A DNA stretch of 5,734 bases from assembly GCA_900754955.1 (NCBI GenBank), contig CAAEEV010000177.1, positions 1-5,734 on the forward strand. Reading direction: 5' to 3'. The stretch comes from Eggerthellaceae bacterium. GTDB taxonomy: Bacteria; Actinomycetota; Coriobacteriia; Coriobacteriales; Eggerthellaceae. The position numbers and the translations under genes were made by a program. Shown here in pieces: positions 1 through 4,889 of the stretch. Position 1 is the stretch's first letter. Each line of letters opens with the position of its first letter. The notes under the pieces were generated by a model. It did not search any database, was not told the origin of the DNA, and saw only the letters and a program-made list of their open reading frames with translations.

Positions 1-10
1 CCGAGGTCAC

Positions 11-52
11 CAAACAAAAAGCGGGCGCAGCTGGTTTCAGCTGCGCCCGCTT
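11..52 (-). terminator. Intrinsic terminator of the gatCAB operon
   Basis: A perfect 15-bp inverted repeat (19-33 and 38-52) closes on a 4-base loop (34-37). Read on the minus strand, the GC-rich stem is followed at once by TTTTTGTTTG (20-11), a classic U-tract. It lies 20 bases past the gatB stop codon, so it ends the minus-strand operon. On the plus strand the stem is not followed by a T-run, so it appears one-directional. Confidence 0.95.
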
Positions 53-72
53 CGGATTCGGAGCGATCTCCC

Positions 73-1650
73 CTACTCGCTCAGCTTCTGCGCGAGCAGC
101 TGGTTGATGATCTTGGGATTGCCCTGGCCGCGCATCTTCTTCATGCACTGGCCCACGAAAAACCCGATGAGCTTCTGGTTGCCATCCTTGTAGCGCGCCA
201 CCTCGTCGGGGTTGGCGGCGATCACGGCGTCGACCACGGCCTCGATGGCGCCCGTGTCGGACACCTGCTTCATGCCGCGCTCCTCCACGATGGCCTCGGG
301 GTCCGCATCCTCATCGAGCACGGCCGCGAACACTTCCTTCGCCTGCTTCGACGAGATCGCGTCGGACGCCTGCAGCTTCACGAGCTCAACCGCGCGCGCC
401 GGCGTGAGCGGGCACGTCTCGAGGTCGAACGACTCGTCGGCGTTCATGCGCGCCGTGATGTCGTTGATCACGAGGTTCGCCACGGGCTTCGCGAGCTTGC
501 CCGCCTCGTCGCCCGCGGCCTCCATGCACGCCTCGAAGAAGCGCACCGTGGCGCGATGCTCCACGAGATGGCGCGCGTCGTACGCCGAGAGCCCGAAGTC
601 GCGCTCGTAGCGCTTGGCCTTCTGATCGGGCAGCTCGGGCAGCTTCGCACGCACGCCCTCGATGAACTCGTCGGAGAGGTCGTAGGGCGCCAGGTCGGGC
701 TCGGGAAACAGGCGGTAGTCGTCGGCCGTCTCCTTCACGCGCATCACGATGGTGCGCTTCGCCGACGGGTCCCAATGGCGCGTCTCCTGGTAGATGACGC
801 CGCCCTCCTCGAGCACCTCGGCCTGACGGCAGATCTCGTAGGCGAGGCCGTCGTGCAGGTTCTTGAAGCTGTTCATGTTCTTGAGCTCGGTCTTGGTGCC
901 GAACTCCTTCGTGCCGCGGCGGCGCAGGCTCACGTTGCCGTCGCAACGCAGCGAGCCCTCCTCCATCGAGCAGTCGGAGATGCCGATGGCAAGGTAAATC
1001 TGGCGCAGCTTCTGCATGAACAGGCGCGCCTCCTCGGGCGTGCGCAGGTCGGGCTCGGTGACGAGCTCGATGAGCGGCGTGCCCGCGCGGTTGTAGTCCA
1101 CGAGCGAGTGCGTGGCGCCGGCGATGCGGCCCTCGCCGCCGCCGATGTGCACCATCTTGCCCGCGTCCTCCTCCATGTGGATGCGCGTGATGCCCACATG
1201 CGCCACGTAGCCGTCCTCGGTGCGCGTGATGTTCTCATCCGACTCGCCCACCGCGAGGTCGTCGAGACGGTAGCGCTCCTTGGCAGCCGGACCGTCCACG
1301 TCGAGGTCGAGGTGCCCGCGCATGCAGAAGGCGATGGGGCCCTGCGTCGTCTGGAAGTTCTTCGCCATGTCGGGATACATGTAGTTCTTGCGGTAGAACA
1401 TGCTGTGCTTCTCGATGTCGCAGTTCGTGGCGAGGCCCGCCAGCACGATCGACTCGATGGCTGCCTTGTTCGGGACAGGCAGCGCGCCCGGCAGACCGAG
1501 GCACACGGGGCACGTGTGCGTGTTGGGATCGGCGCCGAACTCGAGCTTGCAGCCGCAGAACATCTTCGTCTCAAGGGTGGTCAGCTCGGCGTGGATCTCA
1601 AGACCGATGACAGCCTCCCAATCCTCGAGCACCTCTTCGAGCTTCTTCAT
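73..1650 (-). CDS. gatB: Asp/Glu-tRNA amidotransferase subunit B (GatB)
   Basis: GatB binds the misacylated Glu-tRNA(Gln) or Asp-tRNA(Asn), activates the side chain with ATP, and receives ammonia made by GatA. The 525-residue product starts in the family style (VIGLEIHAEL at residues 14-23). It has the CxC...CxxC zinc site (C32, C34, C47, C50), the FYRKNYMYPDMAKNFQ block (85-100), RIHMEEDAGK (156-165) and the signature DYNRAGTPLIELVTEPD (185-201). The C-terminal tRNA-binding tail ends in the usual NPKIINQLLAQKL. The ATG lies 3 bases past the gatA stop, and AGGTGAG within the gatA end serves as ribosome site, so translation is probably coupled. The protein is longer than the roughly 480 residues usual for GatB, mainly through extra sequence at about 112-150, with an N-terminal extension of a few residues. 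Confidence 0.98.
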   Translation of the reverse strand: MKKLEEVLEDWEAVIGLEIHAELTTLETKMFCGCKLEFGADPNTHTCPVCLGLPGALPVPNKAAIESIVLAGLATNCDIEKHSMFYRKNYMYPDMAKNFQTTQGPIAFCMRGHLDLDVDGPAAKERYRLDDLAVGESDENITRTEDGYVAHVGITRIHMEEDAGKMVHIGGGEGRIAGATHSLVDYNRAGTPLIELVTEPDLRTPEEARLFMQKLRQIYLAIGISDCSMEEGSLRCDGNVSLRRRGTKEFGTKTELKNMNSFKNLHDGLAYEICRQAEVLEEGGVIYQETRHWDPSAKRTIVMRVKETADDYRLFPEPDLAPYDLSDEFIEGVRAKLPELPDQKAKRYERDFGLSAYDARHLVEHRATVRFFEACMEAAGDEAGKLAKPVANLVINDITARMNADESFDLETCPLTPARAVELVKLQASDAISSKQAKEVFAAVLDEDADPEAIVEERGMKQVSDTGAIEAVVDAVIAANPDEVARYKDGNQKLIGFFVGQCMKKMRGQGNPKIINQLLAQKLSE

Positions 1651-1653
1651 GCG

Positions 1654-3147
1654 CTACTCACCTGCCTTTCCGTCGGCGAACGCAGGCGCCACGGGCGCCG
1701 GACCGTACTTCTGCTCGAGCGCCGCCGCCACGCGCAGCATGTTCTCGTCGCGGAACGCCGGCGCGATGATCTGCACGCCCACGGGCATGCCCGTCTCGGA
1801 GCCGAGGCCGCACGGCATGCTCATGCCGCCGTTGCCGGCGATGTTGATGGAGATGGTGAACATGTCGGTGAGGTACATCTCAGCCGGGCTCTGGATCTCG
1901 CCGAGCTTGAACGCCGTGCGCGGCGCCACCGGCGCGAGGATGACGTCGCACTTCTCATAGGCCTGCGCATAGTCGCGCGTGATGAGCGTGCGCACCTGCT
2001 GCGCCGGATAGTAGTACTTATCGTACACGCCCGCCGACAGCAGGTAGCTGCCGAGCATGATGCGGCGGCGCGCCTCGGGGCCGAAGCCCTTCGCACGACT
2101 TGCCTCGTACTGGCCGCCGAGATCTTTGTGGCCCTCGTCGCAGAAGCCGTAACGCACCGAGTCGAAGCGGGCGAGGTTGCTGAACGCCTCGCACGGGCCG
2201 AGCACGTAGTATGAGCTGATGGCGGCGTCGATGTGCGGAAGCTCCACCTCGACGATTTCCGCACCCGCATCGCGCAGCGCGCTGATCGCCTCCTCGAGCT
2301 TCGCACGCACCTCAGCCGAGAGGCCCTCGGCCTCCATGAACGCGCGCACCACACCGATGCGCATGCCCGTCGCACCCGCGGCGAGGTTCGCCGTGAAATC
2401 GGTGCTCACATGCTGACTCGTGCAATCGAGCTCGTCGCGCCCCGCGATGGCGTTGAGCACGCAAGCAGCGTCTTCCACGCTGCGCGCGAACGGGCCCACC
2501 TGGTCGAGCGAGCTGCCGAACGCCACCACGCCGTAGCGCGATACCACACCGTACGTGGGTTTCACGCCCACGACGCCGCAGAACGAGCCCGGCTGGCGAA
2601 TGGAGCCGCCCGTGTCGGAGCCGAGCGCCACCGGCAGCATGCCCGCGGCGACCGCCGCCGCGCTGCCGCCCGACGAGCCGCCGGGCACGTGATCGAGGTT
2701 CCACGGGTTGTGCGTGGGGCCGAAAGCGCTCGACTCGGTGGTGGAGCCGAACGCGAACTCGTCCATGTTGAGCTTGCCTACGGGGATGGCGCCTGCCTCG
2801 AGCGTGCGCGCCACGCAGGTGGCCGTGTAGGGCGACACGTAGCTCTCGAGCATGTGCGAAGCGCACGTGGTGTGCGTGCCCGTAAGGTTCATGTTGTCCT
2901 TGTAGCCCATGGGAATGCCGGCAAGCGGTCCCATCCCGGCGAACGTGCCCGCCGCGATGGCGGCGTCCACCTTGTCGGCGGCGGCCAGCGCGAGCTCCTC
3001 GGTGGTCTCGAGGAACGCGTGGATCTGCGCATCGGCTGCAGCAATGCGGGCGAGCGTGCCCTCAGCCACCTCGCGCGCGGAGAACTCCTTCGCCGCAAGG
3101 CCCGATCGGATGGCGCTGATGCCCATGGATCCGAACGTCTCAGTCAT
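1654..3147 (-). CDS. gatA: Asp/Glu-tRNA amidotransferase subunit A (GatA)
   Basis: GatA is the glutaminase of the GatCAB complex: it hydrolyses glutamine and passes ammonia to GatB. The 497-residue product is a complete amidase-signature protein of normal length. The Ser-cisSer-Lys triad is visible: K83 in GYKDN, S158 in the PGGSSGGSAAAVAAG motif (155-169) and S182 in GSDTGGSIRQP (176-186). The spacing is the same as in known GatA proteins. Later GatA blocks are present, such as GPEARRRIMLGSYLLSAG and DVILAPVAP. The family usually has a small aliphatic residue before the lysine (IKDN); here it is tyrosine. The ATG overlaps the gatC stop by one base (TAATG), with a GAGGGGGGTGA purine run inside the gatC end as ribosome site. 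This fits tight coupling with gatC. Confidence 0.98.
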   Translation of the reverse strand: MTETFGSMGISAIRSGLAAKEFSAREVAEGTLARIAAADAQIHAFLETTEELALAAADKVDAAIAAGTFAGMGPLAGIPMGYKDNMNLTGTHTTCASHMLESYVSPYTATCVARTLEAGAIPVGKLNMDEFAFGSTTESSAFGPTHNPWNLDHVPGGSSGGSAAAVAAGMLPVALGSDTGGSIRQPGSFCGVVGVKPTYGVVSRYGVVAFGSSLDQVGPFARSVEDAACVLNAIAGRDELDCTSQHVSTDFTANLAAGATGMRIGVVRAFMEAEGLSAEVRAKLEEAISALRDAGAEIVEVELPHIDAAISSYYVLGPCEAFSNLARFDSVRYGFCDEGHKDLGGQYEASRAKGFGPEARRRIMLGSYLLSAGVYDKYYYPAQQVRTLITRDYAQAYEKCDVILAPVAPRTAFKLGEIQSPAEMYLTDMFTISINIAGNGGMSMPCGLGSETGMPVGVQIIAPAFRDENMLRVAAALEQKYGPAPVAPAFADGKAGE

Positions 3148-3458
3148 TAGCGGTCACCCCCCTCGCCGAGGATGGACGGAATGAGGAAGCTGCCGTCCTG
3201 CTGCTTCGGCGCGTTCTCGAGCGCCACTTCCTGCGTGAAGCTTTCGCGCTCCACGTCCTCGCGCATGACGTTCGACAGATCGCCGATGGGATGGAACGTG
3301 GGCTCGATCCCGTCGAGATCGTATTCCGTGATCGGGGCGAGGTTGTCGATGATCGCGTTCAGGTCGACCGTCATCTGCGACACCTCGTCGTCGGTAAGGC
3401 CGATGCGCGTGTATTCAGCGATGTCGCGCACGTCCTTTTCGGTTAGATGCTGGGTCAT
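3147..3458 (-). CDS. gatC: Asp/Glu-tRNA amidotransferase subunit C (GatC)
   Basis: GatC is the small belt-like subunit that wraps GatA and GatB and stabilises the complex. The 103-residue product has the family pattern throughout: an N-terminal helix (LTEKDVRDIAEYTRIGLTDDE), a second helix with LNAIIDNLAPI, the turn DLDGIEPTFHP, then MREDV and LENAPKQQDGSFLIPSIL near the C-terminus. Length is normal. It is the first gene of the operon. The chosen ATG (3458-3456) has GGAAAG about 10 bases upstream, an acceptable if slightly long spacing. Another ATG 22 bases further upstream (3480-3478) is out of frame and lacks a good ribosome site. The stop codon shares its last base with the gatA start. Confidence 0.96.
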   Translation of the reverse strand: MTQHLTEKDVRDIAEYTRIGLTDDEVSQMTVDLNAIIDNLAPITEYDLDGIEPTFHPIGDLSNVMREDVERESFTQEVALENAPKQQDGSFLIPSILGEGGDR

Positions 3459-3490
3459 AGAGACTGTTCTTTCCTCTCATGGTCGCCACC

Positions 3491-3504
3491 GCGCCTGCAG
3501 GCGC
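3491..3504. repeat. 14-bp perfect palindrome in the gatC leader
   Basis: GCGCCTGCAGGCGC is its own reverse complement and lies 33 bases upstream of the gatC start codon, between the possible promoter and the ribosome site. It could be a dimeric-protein operator. As RNA it would need a few central bases unpaired, so it would form only a short hairpin. In DNA this GC-rich such palindromes can arise by chance, so no function is claimed. Confidence 0.4.
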
Positions 3505-3553
3505 ATCGGGCGCGCAAACGCGACGGCGAACGAAGCGAAAACACGTATTCGCT

Positions 3554-3582
3554 ATGATATCTCACTTCCCGCACGATACCGA
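3554..3582 (-). promoter_or_regulatory. Possible promoter of gatCAB
   Basis: On the minus strand, TATCAT (3559-3554) matches five of six bases of the sigma-70 type -10 box and is AT-rich against a very GC-rich background. At a 17-base spacer the -35 position reads TCGGTA (3582-3577), a weak match. Start of transcription would be near 3547, giving a leader of about 90 bases. The same 8-base core TATCATAG occurs ahead of the DUF2797-like gene, which lends some support. Confidence 0.35.
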
Positions 3583-3662
3583 GAACCCTGCATGCAGCGG
3601 CACACAGTCTTAACAGTCGGCAGACGCGTGCAGGGAACGGGGCGGGGCAAGACGCGCGGGGC

Positions 3663-3811
3663 GGATGCGGGGTGCGTGGGCGGATGCGGGGTGCGTGGGC
3701 GGATGCGCGGCACGAGTGGATGCGCCGCGCGTGGGCGGATGGATGCGCGTGGGCGGATGCGAGGCGCGCCGGCGGATGCGACGGGCGCGGATGGATGCGG
3801 CGCGCGGCATC
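3663..3811. repeat. Degenerate 19-bp tandem repeat, eight units
   Basis: Eight head-to-tail units begin with GGATG at 3663, 3682, 3701, 3718, 3737, 3755, 3774 and 3793. The spacings are 19, 19, 17, 19, 18, 19 and 19. Units 1 and 2 are identical (GGATGCGGGGTGCGTGGGC). Later units keep the GGATGCG head (GGATGGATG in unit 5) and drift in the tail. The ordered decay suggests a minisatellite (VNTR-type) made by slippage, with the newest copies at the gatC-proximal end. It is not a CRISPR array: there are no unique spacers between conserved repeats. It lies after the end of the 305-residue gene and upstream of the gatC promoter candidate. Confidence 0.85.
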
Positions 3812-3825
3812 GCGCATCCACCCGC
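3787..3825 (-). terminator. Hairpin from the last repeat and an inverted copy, no U-tract
   Basis: Minus-strand RNA from 3825-3813 pairs with 3799-3787 over 13 positions (twelve Watson-Crick and one G-U), around a 13-base GC-rich loop. It starts 9 bases past the stop codon of the 305-residue gene. No T-run follows on the minus strand, so it is not a standard intrinsic terminator. It could protect the mRNA 3' end, help Rho-dependent termination, or be a by-product of the repeat. The inverted arm (3812-3821) is an exact reverse complement of 3716-3725 as well, so other pairings with the array are possible. Confidence 0.45.
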
Positions 3826-3834
3826 TTTCCCGTT

Positions 3835-4752
3835 TTAGAACAGCGAGAACTGCTGGGGCTCGAAGTCGTAGGAGCAGGCGACCTCGCCGTCGAGCAGCTC
3901 GACCTCGTGCGACTCCCAATCTTTAACGGGCGCCGTGTATACCGCGCCCTCCTGCTCGAAGAGCAGCGTGCCGCCCACCATGCCCACGCAGCGGCCGCCG
4001 CATTCGTCGTCGTGGTCGTCGGGCTGCTGGATGTCGTGCACGTCGGGGGCCGCGCCGTCGAAGTAGTACGCATCGAGATCGAGCGGCGCCTCAGGCGTAA
4101 AACCCGCCTCGGCAACGGCGGGCACCTCCGCCAGGTGCTGCGCTGCAGCATCGAGCACCGTCGTCGCCTCGGCGAAGCTGTAGCGCACCTCGGCAAGCAG
4201 GCGCGTCTTGAGCGAGGCGCGCATCGTCTCGAGGATGCCGTCCTGCGCGCAGAGCGCCGCCTCAAGCGCGCGGGCCTCATCGGCGTTCGGGAAGCGCCCC
4301 ACGATACGCGCCGCCCGCGCACCCTGTTCGAGCAGGCGCTCGATGCCGCGCGTCGTGCTCGAAATGCCCGCCTTCACGTGCTGCAGCGAGAAATACGCGA
4401 GGTAGACGAAGTGCGGCGTGAGATTGTACGCGCGCTGCTGGGGCGAGACGTAATCGGCGTAGTAGAAGGAGGGGTTGAAACCCGTCGCCTCGGCGCAGGC
4501 GGGGCACATGGTGTCCTTCGCATCGGGCAGAAGCTCAACGCGCAGCGGACAGACGCTCTTCTCGAACGTCTGCAGATCGAAGCGCCCCACGCAGAAGCGG
4601 CATGCGGTACGGCGCAGCGTGAACGTGCGCCCGCGCACATGAAAACGCTCCTGCGAAGCCGCGTCAAGGTCGTTGAGCAGCAGGTAAGGGCCCTGATCGT
4701 CGAAGCCGTGGCCTGCCAAGACGACGGTGTTCCCCGCATGGTAGTGCGTCAT
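3835..4752 (-). CDS. DUF2797-like Cys-rich protein with a GIY-YIG-like core
   Basis: This 305-residue protein has no established function that I know of. N-terminal CxxC (C51, C54), a lone C68 and CPAC (C83-C86) look like a zinc site. The centre reads VYLAYFSLQHVKAGIS (116-131), then R135/R139, LEQGA (141-145), PNADEARALE (155-164). This order (YLAY, KxGIS, Arg, EQGA, PN, Glu) resembles what I recall of DUF2797 proteins, and more loosely GIY-YIG/T5orf172 nucleases with YIG replaced by KAG. A helical part follows, then an acidic His/Asp run with CGGRC (251-255). The last five residues are QFSLF, like the bacterial beta-clamp-binding consensus QL(S/D)LF. No signal peptide or membrane segment, so probably cytosolic. 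The ATG has AAAAGGAAA 6 bases upstream. It lies in line with recQ but behind a hairpin. Family assignment is from memory of the pattern; nuclease activity and clamp binding are inference. Confidence 0.68.
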   Translation of the reverse strand: MTHYHAGNTVVLAGHGFDDQGPYLLLNDLDAASQERFHVRGRTFTLRRTACRFCVGRFDLQTFEKSVCPLRVELLPDAKDTMCPACAEATGFNPSFYYADYVSPQQRAYNLTPHFVYLAYFSLQHVKAGISSTTRGIERLLEQGARAARIVGRFPNADEARALEAALCAQDGILETMRASLKTRLLAEVRYSFAEATTVLDAAAQHLAEVPAVAEAGFTPEAPLDLDAYYFDGAAPDVHDIQQPDDHDDECGGRCVGMVGGTLLFEQEGAVYTAPVKDWESHEVELLDGEVACSYDFEPQQFSLF

Positions 4753-4777
4753 GTTCGTTTCCTTTTCGCTTGAGATG

Positions 4778-4818
4778 AAAAGGGACGCCGCGGTGAAGCG
4801 TTGCCGCCGCGGCGTCCC
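4778..4818 (-). terminator. Terminator-like hairpin between recQ and the 305-residue gene
   Basis: A perfect 12-bp inverted repeat (GGGACGCCGCGG at 4782-4793, its complement at 4807-4818) closes on a 13-base loop. On the minus strand it is followed by TTTTCATC (4781-4774), a short U-tract. It lies 71 bases past the recQ stop and only 25 bases ahead of the next start codon, so it probably ends recQ transcription. If the promoter candidate at 4834-4862 is real, the hairpin falls inside the leader of the next gene and could act as an attenuator. Confidence 0.75.
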
Positions 4819-4833
4819 GTCATGTTCGCGCCT

Positions 4834-4862
4834 ATGATAGCGTGCGGGTTCACACCCGTCGT
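4834..4862 (-). promoter_or_regulatory. Possible promoter of the 305-residue gene
   Basis: On the minus strand, TATCAT (4839-4834) matches five of six -10 bases and shares the 8-base core TATCATAG with the gatC promoter candidate. At a 17-base spacer the -35 position reads ACGACG (4862-4857), keeping only the central GAC. Transcription would start near 4827, ahead of the hairpin at 4818-4782, leaving a leader of about 75 bases. It lies in the spacer between the recQ stop and the next start codon. Confidence 0.3.
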
Positions 4863-4889
4863 GCGCCCATCAAGTTCGCCAAGGAAAAC

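Larger units (their letters stand above)
3459..3834. other. Gene-free 376-base stretch between gatC and the DUF2797-like gene
   Basis: I see no credible gene here. From gatC outward it holds a leader of about 90 bases with a 14-bp palindrome (3491-3504), a possible promoter (3554-3582), about 80 bases without a recognisable element (3583-3662), a degenerate 19-bp tandem repeat (3663-3811) and an inverted repeat copy (3812-3825) just past the stop codon of the upstream gene. Open frames crossing the repeat on both strands are low-complexity (Pro/His/Arg or Arg/Ala/Gly/Trp-rich). They stay open because the unit lacks stop codons, and the 19-base period changes frame in each unit. No T-box leader motif was found ahead of gatC. 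Confidence 0.7.

Noticed and set aside
556..2214. 552-codon open frame on the plus strand opposite gatB and gatA
   Set aside because: It lies antisense to two certain genes. Its product is Arg/Ala/His/Leu-rich with no recognisable domain, as expected from the mirror of GC-rich codons.
2233..3150. 305-codon open frame on the plus strand opposite gatA
   Set aside because: Antisense shadow of gatA with a His/Arg/Ala-rich low-complexity product and no motif.
3415..3480. Upstream short reading frame starting at 3480 and overlapping the gatC start
   Set aside because: It encodes about 21 residues out of frame with gatC, with no good ribosome site and no recognisable regulatory peptide. Most likely chance.
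3459..3560. T-box riboswitch ahead of the amidotransferase operon
   Set aside because: The leader is only about 90 bases and I could not find the conserved T-box sequence or a terminator/antiterminator pair.
3663..3825. CRISPR array
   Set aside because: Units are directly adjacent, about 19 bp, and decay gradually. There are no 30-40 base unique spacers and no cas genes in the window.
3455..3919. Minus-strand frames across the tandem repeat giving Pro/His/Arg-rich peptides
   Set aside because: The 19-base period is not a multiple of three, so each unit changes frame. The frames overlap the end of the 305-residue gene and stay open only because the repeat lacks stop codons.
3172..4773. 533-codon open frame on the plus strand from gatC through the repeat and the 305-residue gene
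   Set aside because: It runs antisense to two supported genes and across the tandem repeat. Composition is shadow-like and changes abruptly at the repeat, with no domain seen.
4845..4858. Small inverted repeat CGGGT...ACCCG
   Set aside because: Only 5 bp of stem with no T-run; common by chance at this GC content.
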